A DNA stretch of 64,000 nucleotides from Solibacillus silvestris (GCA_001586195.1 CP014609.1:222001-286000); one strand, 5' to 3'; counted from the stretch's first letter, positions 52,186 through 62,449 are shown. Translations and numbers: made by a program. The notes: generated from the sequence alone by a model not told the origin.

Positions 52186-53853
52186 ATGAACGCAGTAGAA
52201 CAATTACAGCAATCGATTAAAGCAGCACTCAAAGCGGCAATCGATCAAGCAGGCCTAGTAGAAGCAGGCACGGAAATCAATATTCATTTAGAAACACCAA
52301 AGGATAAAGCAAACGGAGACTTCGCAACAAATATCGCAATGCAATTGACAAAATTGGCGAAGAAGCCACCACGTGCAATAGCTGAAGCAATTTTAGCGCA
52401 TTTAACGACTGAAGGTACAGATATCGAGAAGATTGAAATTGCCGGACCAGGTTTCATGAATATCACAGTACGTAAAGACTTCTTGGCAAGTGTAGTTACA
52501 GCTACATTTGAACAAGGCGAAAACTACGGTCGTTCAACTGCAGGCGCAGGAGAAAAAGTACAAGTCGAGTTCGTATCTGCTAACCCGACTGGTGACTTGC
52601 ATTTAGGACATGCGCGCGGTGCATCTGTAGGCGATTCATTGTGTAATGTATTGGATTTTGCTGGTTTTGATGTATCACGTGAATATTATATTAATGATGC
52701 CGGTAACCAAATTAATAACTTGGCGTATTCTTTGGAAGCACGTTATAAGCAAGCGTTAGGAATGGATGCAGAAATGCCGGAAGATGGATACCACGGTCCG
52801 GATATTATCGGAATCGCTGGTAAGCTGGCTGAAGAATTCGGTGCGACGATTTTGGACAAGTCTGATGAAGAACGCTTTAAATTTTTCCGTGAGCACGGCT
52901 TGAAACTGGAATTGGCAAAACTGCAAAATGACCTTAAAAACTTCCGTGTTGAATTTGATGTTTGGTATTCAGAAACATCTTTATATGAAAACGGTAAAAT
53001 CGATGTAGCGTTAGACAAGCTAAAAGCAAATGGCCATGTATTTGATGAAGAAGGAGCGACTTGGTTCCGTTCAACAACATTCGGTGATGACAAAGACCGC
53101 GTATTAATTAAAAACGATGGTTCATACACATATTTAACACCGGATATTGCTTACCATGAAGATAAATTGCGCCGCGGCTTTGATAAGCTGATCAATATTT
53201 GGGGTGCTGACCACCACGGCTATATTCCACGTATGAAAGCGGCAATCGAAGCACTTGGTTATGACCGCGGTACATTGGAAGTAGATATTATTCAAATGGT
53301 TCAGCTGTACAAAAACGGCGAGAAATTCAAGATGAGTAAACGTACAGGTAATGCTGTAACGATGCGTGAATTAGTGGAAGAAGTAGGCTTGGATGCTGTA
53401 CGTTATTTCTTCGTTAAAACAGCGGGGGATTCACATATGGACTTCGATTTAGACTTAGCCGTATCACAATCGAACGAAAACCCAGTATATTATGCACAGT
53501 ATGCACATGCGCGTATTTCATCGATTTTACGTGCAGCTAACGAGCAAGGTTTCGAAGCTTCATTGGAAAACCTGAACTTGCTAGTAGCGGAAAAAGAAGA
53601 GGATGTACTGAAAAAAGTCGGCGCATTCCCGCAAATTGTGGCAGATGCAGCAAAACACCGCACACCACACCGTATCGCAAACTATATTCAAGACTTGGCA
53701 GCTGCATTCCATAGCTTCTACAATGCAGAAAAAGTATTGAACCAGGATAACAAAGAGCTGACAGAAGCTCGTTTAGCATTAATCACAGCAGTAAAAACAA
53801 CATTGGCGAATGCACTGAAACTAATCGGCGTAAGCGCACCTGAAAAAATGTAA
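52186..53853 (+). CDS. argS: arginyl-tRNA synthetase
   Basis: 555-residue class I synthetase. N-terminal Add-1 domain, then the HIGH motif as HLGH in [19 protein letters not shown] in [10 protein letters not shown], and the anticodon-binding DALR-type helical domain at the C-terminus. Complete and of normal length. No T-box precedes it. Confidence 0.97.
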   Translation: MNAVEQLQQSIKAALKAAIDQAGLVEAGTEINIHLETPKDKANGDFATNIAMQLTKLAKKPPRAIAEAILAHLTTEGTDIEKIEIAGPGFMNITVRKDFLASVVTATFEQGENYGRSTAGAGEKVQVEFVSANPTGDLHLGHARGASVGDSLCNVLDFAGFDVSREYYINDAGNQINNLAYSLEARYKQALGMDAEMPEDGYHGPDIIGIAGKLAEEFGATILDKSDEERFKFFREHGLKLELAKLQNDLKNFRVEFDVWYSETSLYENGKIDVALDKLKANGHVFDEEGATWFRSTTFGDDKDRVLIKNDGSYTYLTPDIAYHEDKLRRGFDKLINIWGADHHGYIPRMKAAIEALGYDRGTLEVDIIQMVQLYKNGEKFKMSKRTGNAVTMRELVEEVGLDAVRYFFVKTAGDSHMDFDLDLAVSQSNENPVYYAQYAHARISSILRAANEQGFEASLENLNLLVAEKEEDVLKKVGAFPQIVADAAKHRTPHRIANYIQDLAAAFHSFYNAEKVLNQDNKELTEARLALITAVKTTLANALKLIGVSAPEKM

Positions 53854-53864
53854 TTCAACTATTT

Positions 53865-53909
53865 AAAGCACTCTATTTTCTGTATACGAAAATAAGGTGT
53901 TTTTTCTTT
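53865..53909 (+). terminator. terminator of argS
   Basis: AGCACTCTATTTTC pairs with GAAAATAAGGTGT (minor mismatches), followed by six T. Confidence 0.75.
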
Positions 53910-53930
53910 GAGGATTGTGAGAATTCTACT

Positions 53931-54056
53931 TTAAGCGTGATTCGTTTTACGTTTTGAGAGCAACAGTTCTCCTTTTGAGGTGCTATCTTCCACATTAAGT
54001 TGAATCAGTTCTCCTTTTTCCGTAATTTGTTCCAATTCCGCCAGCAAACCTTCCAA
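53931..54056 (-). pseudogene. 41-codon coding-like fragment
   Basis: On the minus strand a frame opens at TTG directly after a stop and reads LLAELEQITEKGELIQLNVE followed by DSTSKGELLLSKRK. The amphipathic, charged composition looks like the end of a real protein rather than noise, but there is no ribosome binding site and nothing upstream. It resembles a gene relic. It also contains two copies of AAAAGGAGAACTG. Confidence 0.25.
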
Positions 54057-54191
54057 TTACAAAACAGGGAAACGCATCTAGTGTAATCCCTATAAAGGAA
54101 CTGGGGATATCTATTGACTTGTAATTTCCCGAAACGTACTATTAAATTTGACTTCTATATACAGGACAATAAATATGAGGTGGTGCTTTCC

Positions 54192-55346
54192 ATGAGCAAG
54201 GAATTATTTATTCAAACCGACGAGCAGCAACAATGGCTGAAAAAGTTAGAAACAATATCAGAGAGCGTGAAAGTAAATGCTCAGCAAACAGATGAACAAG
54301 CAACATTTCCATTTGAAAATTTCCGGAAGCTGCGTGAAATCGGCTATACAAAAATAACGCTGCCAAAGGAATATGGCGGGGATGGCTTCACAGTCTATGA
54401 TGCGCTATTACTGCAGGAAACATTGGCGAGCTATTGCGGAAGCACCGGGCTGGCTGTTTCGTGGACAATTCAAAATGTAGGCGAGATTTTCGAAAATCGT
54501 TACTGGGATGAACAAAAGCTCGACTGGTTTGGTAAACAGGTTGCAAATGGCGCGACAGTCAATCGTGCGGTAAGCGAGTTTGCAATGGGAAGTCCAGTAC
54601 GTGGCGGACGTCCGGGAACTTCAGCAAAACGTGATGGGGATTATTATGTAATTAATGGACGTAAAAACTATACGAGCGGTGCACCGGACCTCGACTATTT
54701 TTTAGTTTCGGCATGGATTGAAGATGAGGGACAGCTAGGATTTTTCCTCGTTCCGAAAACGGCTGAAGGGGTATCGGTCGAAAATACATGGGATGTTGCA
54801 TCAATGCGTGGTACGGGAAGCGATGATTTAGTGCTCGATAATGTACGAGTTGATAAAACAAACTTAGTGGAATTACCGAATTATTCAACCGGATTTAAAC
54901 TGAACGGCTGGTTGCTGCTTATCCCGGCAACCTATTTAGGCATTGCCCAGGCTGCACGCGATTACGCAGTTAATTTTGCGAATAGCCATTCCCCCAACAG
55001 TATTCAAGGAACGATTGCCCAGCTGCCAAATGTACAAACACTGATTGGCGAAATGGATTTGGCGTTGACGAGAGCGCGCTTTACGCTTTACGGAGTTGCG
55101 GGACTATATAATGACCCGATTAAAAAGGCGACACTAGTCAATGAAATCAATATTGCGAAACATGTAGTGACAAATACAGCAATTGAAGTTGTCGATAAAG
55201 CGATGCGTCTTGTTGGGGCAAAAAGCCTGCAAAGATCAAATCCGCTTCAACGCTATTACCGTGATGTCCGTGCAGGTCTGCACAATCCGCCAATGGATGA
55301 CATTACGATTAAACGTTTAGCTGAAACGGCAATTGAAAAAGCTTAA
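54192..55346 (+). CDS. acyl-CoA dehydrogenase
   Basis: 384-residue FAD flavoprotein. N-terminal helical domain with LREIGYTKITLPKEYGGDG, middle beta domain with YYVINGRKNYTSGAPDLDYFLVSA (split here as ING.KNYTSG), and C-terminal helical domain. The usual catalytic glutamate position cannot be fixed by eye. Start ATG 54192 with AGGTGG 8 nt upstream; an upstream in-frame extension lacks a site. Substrate unknown. Not in the same transcript as the beta-oxidation genes at 60-64 kb. Confidence 0.85.
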   Translation: MSKELFIQTDEQQQWLKKLETISESVKVNAQQTDEQATFPFENFRKLREIGYTKITLPKEYGGDGFTVYDALLLQETLASYCGSTGLAVSWTIQNVGEIFENRYWDEQKLDWFGKQVANGATVNRAVSEFAMGSPVRGGRPGTSAKRDGDYYVINGRKNYTSGAPDLDYFLVSAWIEDEGQLGFFLVPKTAEGVSVENTWDVASMRGTGSDDLVLDNVRVDKTNLVELPNYSTGFKLNGWLLLIPATYLGIAQAARDYAVNFANSHSPNSIQGTIAQLPNVQTLIGEMDLALTRARFTLYGVAGLYNDPIKKATLVNEINIAKHVVTNTAIEVVDKAMRLVGAKSLQRSNPLQRYYRDVRAGLHNPPMDDITIKRLAETAIEKA

Positions 55347-55469
55347 AAGCAAAGGGGTAAGCAGTTCTTTTATTCGTAATTTCAGCTGAATAAGAAGAAT
55401 TATCTGAAACTTTGGCGATTGAGCACACATTTTTCTGAATATCAGCTATAATAGAGCTATTAATTTTAT

Positions 55470-55645
55470 ATGGACGATAAAGGTTCTTGCTCACTGATAG
55501 AGTAAGGAGTAAAAGGGAAATCGGTGCAATTCCGATGCGGTCCCGCCACTGTAAATGCTAGTTGAGAGCAGTATGCCACTGAAAAACTTTCGGGAAGGCG
55601 CTTATCAACGTTATGCATAAGCCAGGAGACCTGCCTTTATAATGC
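55470..55645 (+). promoter_or_regulatory. cobalamin riboswitch
   Basis: GGGAAATCGGTGCAATTCCGATGCGGTCCCGCCACTGT (split: AATCGGTGCAATTCCG, then GCGGTCCCGCCACTGT) and, 80 nt on, AAGCCAGGAGACCTGCC are the diagnostic core of the AdoCbl riboswitch and B12 box. A terminator follows at 55717, so ligand binding should stop transcription of btuFCD. TATAAT at 55447 may be the -10. Confidence 0.93.
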
Positions 55646-55716
55646 CCTAAAATAAACCTACGAGGATAGGATGTGGCGGATAAATTCTTTTTCCATTGAA
55701 TTTTATTTGCATACGT

Positions 55717-55755
55717 AAAGCTTCCTTCATTTTTAGTAGGAAGCTTTTATTTTTG
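55717..55755 (+). terminator. riboswitch expression-platform terminator
   Basis: AAAGCTTCCT pairs with AGGAAGCTTT, followed by TATTTTTG, 38 bp before btuF. Confidence 0.8.
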
Positions 55756-55792
55756 TAGAAAATTATACAACGAAATTTTGGAGGTTATTATT

Positions 55793-56740
55793 TTGAAAAA
55801 ATGGCAACTGCTATCTTCCTCAGCATTACTTACATTAACATTGGCTGCATGCAACTCGGAAAAAGCAACAGATGAACAATCAGCAAAAGGCAATACAGAA
55901 GTAACTGAAGCAGCACAATTCCCGGTAACTATAAAAGATGCCTTGGACAAAGAAATCACGCTTGAAAAAGCACCAGAGCGCATTATTACATTGGCTCCAT
56001 CCAATACGGAAATTTTATTCGGACTAGGGTTAAACGATGAAATTATTGCTGTGAACGACAATGATACATATCCTGAAGAAGCATTATCTAAAGAATCAGT
56101 TGGCGGCATGGAATTTAATCTAGAACAAATAATCAGCCTGCAGCCCGACTTAGTTGTCGCACATGAATCGGGATTGTACAGCTTCAATGAACAGGCGATT
56201 GCTCAGCTTGAATCAGTAGGAATTCCTGTATTTGTTGTAAAAGATGCGAAAACATTTGAAGAAACATATGAAACAATCGAACAAATTGGCAATTTGACGA
56301 ATAAAGAAAAAGAAGCAGAAGAAATGATCGTCTCCATTAAAGAGGGGATTGAAGAAATTGAAGTGAAAGTAGCCGACTTGGAAGAGAAGTCCGTATTTGT
56401 TGTTGTTGGGACAAATCCGCAACTATATGTTGCTGGACAGGAGACGTTCATTAGTGAAATGCTTGAAGTATTAAATGTAGAAAATGCCGTTCCGGAACTC
56501 GGGTGGCCGCAGTACAGCTCGGAGCAATTTGTACAGAGCAATCCGGATATCATTTTAGTAACATATGAAAACGACTTGGCAGCAATCGAGGGAAATGATG
56601 CATATGCAGAAATGGATGCTGTGAAAAACGCCAATGTGAAATTAGTCGATAGCGATACGACAAGTCGACAAGGTCCGCGTATTGTAGAAGGTATTGAATC
56701 AATTGGGGAAGCAATTTATCCAGAGGTATTCAATGAATAA
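55793..56740 (+). CDS. btuF: cobalamin ABC transporter substrate-binding lipoprotein
   Basis: 315 residues. Lipobox LTLAAC gives Cys20; the mature protein is a class III (two-lobe, rigid helix) binding protein with APERIITLAPSNTEILFGLG and QPDLVVAHE. TTG start with TTGGAGG 8 nt upstream. It follows a cobalamin riboswitch and precedes btuC, so corrinoid specificity is well supported. Confidence 0.93.
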   Translation: MKKWQLLSSSALLTLTLAACNSEKATDEQSAKGNTEVTEAAQFPVTIKDALDKEITLEKAPERIITLAPSNTEILFGLGLNDEIIAVNDNDTYPEEALSKESVGGMEFNLEQIISLQPDLVVAHESGLYSFNEQAIAQLESVGIPVFVVKDAKTFEETYETIEQIGNLTNKEKEAEEMIVSIKEGIEEIEVKVADLEEKSVFVVVGTNPQLYVAGQETFISEMLEVLNVENAVPELGWPQYSSEQFVQSNPDIILVTYENDLAAIEGNDAYAEMDAVKNANVKLVDSDTTSRQGPRIVEGIESIGEAIYPEVFNE

Positions 56741-57731
56741 AAAATATTCAATCGCCTATGTACTATCGATTGGATTGCTTTTAAGCAGTATATGGATTGG
56801 CATTTCGTTCGGGTCTGTTAATATTCCGTTTTCGACATTGTGGGATAAAACAACAGATCCGGTTGCATACAGTATTTTGTGGAAAATCCGAATGCCACGC
56901 GTCATTTTAGCCGCATTAATCGGGGCTTCTTTAGCAATTGCGGGGGCAGCATTCCAAGGGTTGCTTAAAAACCCTTTGGCAGATCCATACACATTAGGTA
57001 TTTCATCAGGGGCCTCGGTAGGTGCGGTAATGACAATCTTTTTAGGCATTTCCATACCGGTGCTCGGTGTATTCACATTGCCGGTATTCAGTATGGCTGG
57101 AGCTGCATGTACGATGATCATCGTCCTGACATTTGCCAGACTTGTTGACCGCTCGATGAAAATGGAGACACTGATTTTGACGGGAATTATTTTCAGCTCG
57201 TTTTTAGGGTCCTGTATTTCCTTAATGGTCGCACTTACTGGTGAACAGCTACGAGAAATCATCGGCTGGCTTCTAGGAAGTGTATCGATGCGAGGGTGGC
57301 CATATGTCCGGATGGTTCTGCCATTTATGGTGCTTGGAACGGCAATTATTTGGCTGACTCGCCGTGAATTGAATGCGATGATTTATGGAGAAGAGCGTGC
57401 CCAGTATTTAGGGGTAAATGTTAAGCGCAGCAAGTATATGATATTGGCGGGTGGTTCCATTCTAACAGGAGCGGCTGTTGCTGCATCCGGGACAATTGGA
57501 TTTGTCGGATTAGTAGTACCGCATATGATTCGCCTGCTAATCGGAGCAGACCATCGACATTTATTGACATTGTCGTTTTTGAACGGTGCAAGCCTGCTCG
57601 TCATTTGTGACTTAGTATCACGTACAATTATTTCCCCTATTGAACTGCCGATTGGTGTTATTACTTCCTTTATTGGAGCACCCGTCTTTGCCTATATCTT
57701 CTTCAAGCAACGTAGAAAGGTTGTTGCATAA
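56733..57731 (+). CDS. btuC: cobalamin ABC transporter permease
   Basis: 332-residue FecCD/BtuC permease with about ten helices. GLLKNPLADPYTLGISSGASVGA and SGTIGFVGLVVPHMIRLLIG are signature stretches, the second contacting the ATPase. ATG 56733 overlaps the btuF stop by 8 bp and has AGAGGT upstream. Confidence 0.93.
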   Translation: MNKKYSIAYVLSIGLLLSSIWIGISFGSVNIPFSTLWDKTTDPVAYSILWKIRMPRVILAALIGASLAIAGAAFQGLLKNPLADPYTLGISSGASVGAVMTIFLGISIPVLGVFTLPVFSMAGAACTMIIVLTFARLVDRSMKMETLILTGIIFSSFLGSCISLMVALTGEQLREIIGWLLGSVSMRGWPYVRMVLPFMVLGTAIIWLTRRELNAMIYGEERAQYLGVNVKRSKYMILAGGSILTGAAVAASGTIGFVGLVVPHMIRLLIGADHRHLLTLSFLNGASLLVICDLVSRTIISPIELPIGVITSFIGAPVFAYIFFKQRRKVVA

Positions 57732-59197
57732 TGTTAAAAGTAAATAATCTATCCGGCGGTTACGGTGGGAAAACGGTTGTGAAAAATATGACGTTTCACG
57801 TGGAAAAAGGAAGAATTCTCGGGATTCTTGGTCCAAACGGCAGCGGAAAATCGACATTACTGAAGATGATCAGTGGTGTGCTGAAATGTGAAACAGGCGA
57901 AATTATTATTGAAGAGAAACCGCTTAAAAGCTATGATAACAAGCAATTAGCGAAAAAGATGGCCGTACTCCCCCAATTAAATGCAAGCGCATTTACAAAC
58001 AGTGTATATGATGCGGTTTCGTTAGGACGCTACCCTCATCAGAGCGGTTTTTTTTCATCTTGGACGGAAGAAGATGAAACGACGGTACAGCGGGCGATGG
58101 AAAGCACAGGTGTTTCGCAATATAAAAATCAATACTTGGAGTTTTTATCCGGCGGCGAGCAGCAAAGGGTATTTATTGCACAGGCACTTGCACAAAATTC
58201 GGAGCTGCTTCTATTGGATGAACCGACAAACCATTTGGATATCGCGCATCAAAAGCAGATTTTGGATATGATTCGAATGCAAGTTGAGGTGCATGGGCTG
58301 ACAGTTGTCTCGATTTTCCATGATATTAACTTGGCATCGCTTTATTGTGATGAGCTGCTGCTATTGGAAAATGGTGAAGTACGGGCGTTTGGCGAACCGC
58401 ATGAAGTCGTGCTGCAAGAGCAGATTGCCGATGTGTATCAGGCTCGAATTGCGACATATCCCCATCCGGAACTGCCAAAACCGCAAATTACGATGCTGCC
58501 AACGAATGAAATGGAAAGAAAAGCTGCGGCAATCCATATCAACAAGTTTCAAATAACTAAAGACTATATCGAATATCAGGCACAGGCACCGCTAAAAGTA
58601 ATTTCATCAGCTGTTCATAATGCCGGCATAGGCTGGTATGACACATTACTCAACCGTTCCATTGCTCCTGAATACGATATTTATAATGTGAAAGAGGAAA
58701 CGGAGCATTTTTTGAAAGAGCGCAAGTTTTCTCCAACAAATACGGTCGTCATGCTGACAGCCGTGGAAACAAGCTGCGCGGCAATTCGTCATTTTTCGAA
58801 AAATAATGCAGAAATCCTTGTCATGGTAACAGCAGGGGTAGGCAACAGTGTTGACGTTACGAAAACATATTTGCGCGAAGAAGAGCCACATATCGGTACG
58901 ATTAATACATGGGTAATCATTAATGGTAAGCTGACAGATGAAGCATTTATTCAGGCGATGATTACGGCAACAGAAGCCAAAACGAAAGCATTGGCAGATC
59001 AGCAAATAAAAGATGCAGTAACAAATACGATAGCAACAAGCACCGCAACGGACAGTTTATTAATTGCCGCTACCCAACAAGGTGAAGAAATGCCGTATGC
59101 CGGACCTATTACAGAAATCGGCAAACTGATCGGCCGGGCCGTTTTTGAAGTGACGATCGAGGCGATTAAGAAATATAAACAGCATTATAATAAATGA
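57731..59197 (+). CDS. btuD: cobalamin ABC ATPase fused to CbiZ
   Basis: 488 residues, about twice the length of a BtuD ATPase. Residues 1-250: Walker A GPNGSGKST, signature LSGGEQQR, Walker B LLLLDEPTNHLD, switch H in IFHD. Residues about 265-485: an adenosylcobinamide amidohydrolase (CbiZ) domain with TAVETSCAAIRH, VTAGVGNSVDV and PYAGPITEIGKLIGRAV. CbiZ cleaves adenosylcobinamide to adenosylcobyric acid, so uptake and remodelling of salvaged corrinoids are joined in one polypeptide. The ATG shares its first base with the btuC stop. Confidence 0.93.
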   Translation: MLKVNNLSGGYGGKTVVKNMTFHVEKGRILGILGPNGSGKSTLLKMISGVLKCETGEIIIEEKPLKSYDNKQLAKKMAVLPQLNASAFTNSVYDAVSLGRYPHQSGFFSSWTEEDETTVQRAMESTGVSQYKNQYLEFLSGGEQQRVFIAQALAQNSELLLLDEPTNHLDIAHQKQILDMIRMQVEVHGLTVVSIFHDINLASLYCDELLLLENGEVRAFGEPHEVVLQEQIADVYQARIATYPHPELPKPQITMLPTNEMERKAAAIHINKFQITKDYIEYQAQAPLKVISSAVHNAGIGWYDTLLNRSIAPEYDIYNVKEETEHFLKERKFSPTNTVVMLTAVETSCAAIRHFSKNNAEILVMVTAGVGNSVDVTKTYLREEEPHIGTINTWVIINGKLTDEAFIQAMITATEAKTKALADQQIKDAVTNTIATSTATDSLLIAATQQGEEMPYAGPITEIGKLIGRAVFEVTIEAIKKYKQHYNK

Positions 59198-59299
59198 AAA
59201 ACCTTAAAGGAAAAAGCGTACGCATGGAAAAAGAGTGTCGATATACTTAAAGGAAAATTTCAAAAATTCTAGAATACTTAATCGAAAGGGTGATGATGG

Positions 59300-59860
59300 A
59301 TGAAATTATATACAAAGCAAGGCGATACAGGAAAGACGAGCATTATTGGAGGACGTGTTGATAAAGACCATCTGCGTGTTGAAGCATACGGGACAATTGA
59401 TGAGCTGAATTCATTTATCGGTAAAGCTGTCAGTGAATTGGAGCAAGAAAAGTTCAAGGATTTGATTGACGACTTAACAGCGATTCAACATGAATTGTTT
59501 GATGGAGGCGGGGACTTGGCAAATGTAATGAAAGAACGCCATTACAAACTTACCGAAGAACCAATCACTGTTTTGGAAAACCGTATCGATGCACTTTCCG
59601 AAGAAGCTCCACCATTAAAACGTTTCATTTTACCAGGGGGAGCACCTGCAGCAGCTACTCTGCATATCGCTCGAACAGTTGCCCGCCGTGCGGAACGCGA
59701 AACTGTATCTTTAATGAAAGAAATTGAAGATGTTTCACCAGTTGTACAAAAATATTTAAACCGATTATCGGATTATTTATTTGCTGCAGCACGTGTTGTA
59801 AACTATCGATTATCGATTCAGGATGTCGAATATATTCGTAGTGGCGACGTATTTAAATAA
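59300..59860 (+). CDS. corrinoid adenosyltransferase, PduO type
   Basis: 186 residues. The ATP-binding N-terminus KLYTKQGDTGKTSIIGG, GTIDELNS, and the C-terminal RTVARRAERE and LNRLSDYLFAAAR are the PduO (not CobA) signature. It adenosylates cob(I)alamin or cobinamide, the form needed by the CbiZ domain encoded 102 bp upstream. Probably part of the riboswitch-controlled transcript. Strong AAAGGGTG before ATG. Confidence 0.93.
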   Translation: MKLYTKQGDTGKTSIIGGRVDKDHLRVEAYGTIDELNSFIGKAVSELEQEKFKDLIDDLTAIQHELFDGGGDLANVMKERHYKLTEEPITVLENRIDALSEEAPPLKRFILPGGAPAAATLHIARTVARRAERETVSLMKEIEDVSPVVQKYLNRLSDYLFAAARVVNYRLSIQDVEYIRSGDVFK

Positions 59861-59863
59861 ACG

Positions 59864-59908
59864 AAAAATGCTAGTTAAGACGGTAAAATCGTCTAACTAG
59901 CATTTTTT
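59864..59908 (+). terminator. terminator of the cobalamin operon
   Basis: AAAAATGCTAGTTAAGACG pairs with CGTCTAACTAGCATTTTT (one bulge), followed by T. Confidence 0.92.
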
Positions 59909-59947
59909 ATATTTTGATTTAATTTTCAGAATAAATGACGAAATCTG

Positions 59948-59976
59948 TTGACTGAATGCTCATTCATTATTACAAT
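59948..59976 (+). promoter_or_regulatory. fadF promoter with FadR-like operator in the spacer
   Basis: TTGACT (59948-59953), 17-bp spacer, TACAAT (59971-59976). The perfect palindrome TGAATG-CT-CATTCA (59953-59966) occupies the spacer and resembles the FadR site of B. subtilis (TGAATGA-type halves), so a TetR-family fatty-acid regulator could block the promoter. Confidence 0.7.
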
Positions 59977-60066
59977 GGGTTTATAGTTTAATATGGAAAA
60001 ATAGTTTATCGGGGTGTATGAGATAAACAAAGGGGTTTAAAGCTTCGTATTCTAGGGGGGAAAAGG

Positions 60067-62355
60067 ATGAATACATTTTTAATCATTAACTGGATTGCAT
60101 TTTTCGCCGTGTTACTTTATGCGCTGGGGTTATTCGCATATTTGCTGAAAACACGTTATGACTACATTCAGCTTGGTCGCAAAGAAGAGTTCAATCACAA
60201 ATTTTCTGAACGTATGTCGGATATTGTCGAGAAAGTATTCGGCCAGTCAAAACTATTAAAAGATAAAAAGATGGGTCTTGTACACGTTCTGTTTTTCTAT
60301 GGATTTTTAATGGTTCAGTTCGGAGCAATCGATTTAATCTGGAAAGGTCTGGCGCCAGGTTCACATTTACCGCTCGGCGGCCTGTATCCGGTATTTACAT
60401 TTACACAGGAGTTAGTTGTACTAACAATTTTAATCGCAGTTGCGGTTGCATTTTACCGTCGTTATATGGAAAAGCTTGCGCGTTTAAAGCAAGGTTTTAA
60501 AAATGGCTTAGTGTATATGTTTTTAGCAATCCTGATGTTTGCTACATTATTTGGCAACGGCTTTTATTTAATATGGCAGGAACATAGTTTAACAGGTTCT
60601 GAACCAGTAGCATCTGCAATTGCCTGGGTATTCCAGTGGATGAATCCGACGATTGCTGCTGTCTTGTTCTTCGTTATGTGGTGGGCACACTTGTTGGCGT
60701 TATTAGCATTCCTTGTTTATATCCCGCAAGGTAAGCACTTCCACTTAATTACGTCGATTTTCAACGTTTATTACAACCGTCAAGACCGTATTGGCACATT
60801 ACGTCCAATCGATTTTGCTGCATTGGAAGAAGCGGAAGATGAAGAAAGTATGCCGCCGCTTGGAGTCGGAAAAATTCACGATTTCACGCAAAAGCAAATG
60901 CTTGATCTGTATGCATGTGTAGAATGTGGACGTTGTACGAATATGTGTCCGGCAACAGGTACAGGAAAAATGCTTTCACCGATGGACCTGATCGTAAAAT
61001 TACGAGACCATCTAACATTTACCGGTGCAGTTGAGCTAAAGAAAAAGCCTTGGGTACCATTCTCATTCTTTAATAATACACAAGGTAACCAATTGGCAAT
61101 GGCTGCTGGTGCTGAAGGTGCAGTAATTGAAGACATTTACAGCCCGTCATTAATCGGCGATGTTATTACAGAAGAAGAAATCTGGGCTTGTACAACATGC
61201 CGTAACTGTGAAGATCAATGTCCGGTAATGAATGAGCATGTTGATAAAATTATTGATTTACGACGTTATTTAACAATGACTGAAGGTAAAGTGAATCCGG
61301 ATGCCCAACGCGCAATGACAAACATTGAGCGCCAAGGGAATCCATGGGGCTTAAACCGTAAAGAAAAAGAAAACTGGAGAGAACTGGACGAAACTGTACA
61401 CGTTCCAACAGTAAAAGAATTGAAAAAATCAGGCGAAGAAATGGAATATTTATTCTGGGTCGGTTCAATGGGTTCATTTGATAACCGCTCACAAAAAATT
61501 GCATTGGCATTCGCTAAATTAATGAATAAAGCAGGCGTTAAGTTTGCCATTTTAGGTAACAAAGAAAAGAACTCTGGAGATACACCACGCCGCTTAGGTA
61601 ACGAATTCCTGTTCCAGGAGCTTGCAACAGCCAACATTGACGAATTTGAGAAAAATGGCGTGACGAAAATTGTAACGATTGACCCGCACGCATACAACAT
61701 TTTCAAAAATGAGTATCAGGATTTCGGCTGGAAAGGTGAAGTACTTCACCATACAGAATTACTATACGATCTGATTCAAGAAGGCCGTTTAACAATGGAT
61801 TACCGTGTGGATGAAACGATTGTATTCCACGATTCATGTTACTTAGGACGCTATAATGATGTATTCGACCCGCCACGTGAAATTTTAAAAGGTATTGCAG
61901 GCGTGAAGCTAGTTGAAATGGAGCGTAATCGTGAAGACGGTATGTGCTGTGGTGCAGGCGGTGGCTTAATGTGGATGGAAGAGCATGTCGGAAACCGTAT
62001 TAACGTTGCGCGTACAGAACAGGCAATTGCAACACAGGCATCGGTTATTTCTTCAGGCTGTCCTTACTGTTTAACAATGCTTTCGGATGGAACGAAAGCA
62101 AAAGAAGTGGAAGATACAGTAGGCACTTACGATATTGCTGAAATTTTAGAGCGTGCAGTATTCGGAACACCGGAAAAAGTGCAAGTTCAACAAGTGCAAG
62201 AAGAAGTAGTAGAAGAAACAGTTGCTGCACCTGTAGAACCGATTGAAGTTGAGAAACAAGCATCAGCAGTTGAAACTTCATCACTTACAGAAGAGCAGCA
62301 AGTGGCAACAGATACGGCACCTGCTGAAAATGAAAATAACGATCAAAACAAGTAA
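60067..62355 (+). CDS. fadF: FadF-type Fe-S electron-transfer oxidoreductase
   Basis: 762 residues. N-terminal membrane part with about six helices (1-235, NarI-like, with conserved histidines), two 4Fe-4S motifs (CVECGRCTNMCP near 290 and CTTCRNCEDQCP near 375), two CCG domains (HDSCYLG...GMCCGAGGG and SGCPYCLTM), and a C-terminal Glu/Val/Ala-rich low-complexity tail (about 700-762). It resembles FadF (YwjF), thought to pass electrons from acyl-CoA dehydrogenase via electron-transfer flavoprotein to quinone. The tail is not expected from the core family. Confidence 0.88.
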   Translation: MNTFLIINWIAFFAVLLYALGLFAYLLKTRYDYIQLGRKEEFNHKFSERMSDIVEKVFGQSKLLKDKKMGLVHVLFFYGFLMVQFGAIDLIWKGLAPGSHLPLGGLYPVFTFTQELVVLTILIAVAVAFYRRYMEKLARLKQGFKNGLVYMFLAILMFATLFGNGFYLIWQEHSLTGSEPVASAIAWVFQWMNPTIAAVLFFVMWWAHLLALLAFLVYIPQGKHFHLITSIFNVYYNRQDRIGTLRPIDFAALEEAEDEESMPPLGVGKIHDFTQKQMLDLYACVECGRCTNMCPATGTGKMLSPMDLIVKLRDHLTFTGAVELKKKPWVPFSFFNNTQGNQLAMAAGAEGAVIEDIYSPSLIGDVITEEEIWACTTCRNCEDQCPVMNEHVDKIIDLRRYLTMTEGKVNPDAQRAMTNIERQGNPWGLNRKEKENWRELDETVHVPTVKELKKSGEEMEYLFWVGSMGSFDNRSQKIALAFAKLMNKAGVKFAILGNKEKNSGDTPRRLGNEFLFQELATANIDEFEKNGVTKIVTIDPHAYNIFKNEYQDFGWKGEVLHHTELLYDLIQEGRLTMDYRVDETIVFHDSCYLGRYNDVFDPPREILKGIAGVKLVEMERNREDGMCCGAGGGLMWMEEHVGNRINVARTEQAIATQASVISSGCPYCLTMLSDGTKAKEVEDTVGTYDIAEILERAVFGTPEKVQVQQVQEEVVEETVAAPVEPIEVEKQASAVETSSLTEEQQVATDTAPAENENNDQNK

Positions 62356-62449
62356 AAATAGAATTAACGAGAATAAAATTTATAGTCAGTATATTTGAAT
62401 AATTTGTTGCGAATTCAAATTGGTTTTAATACAATGAAAGTAAGCGAAG

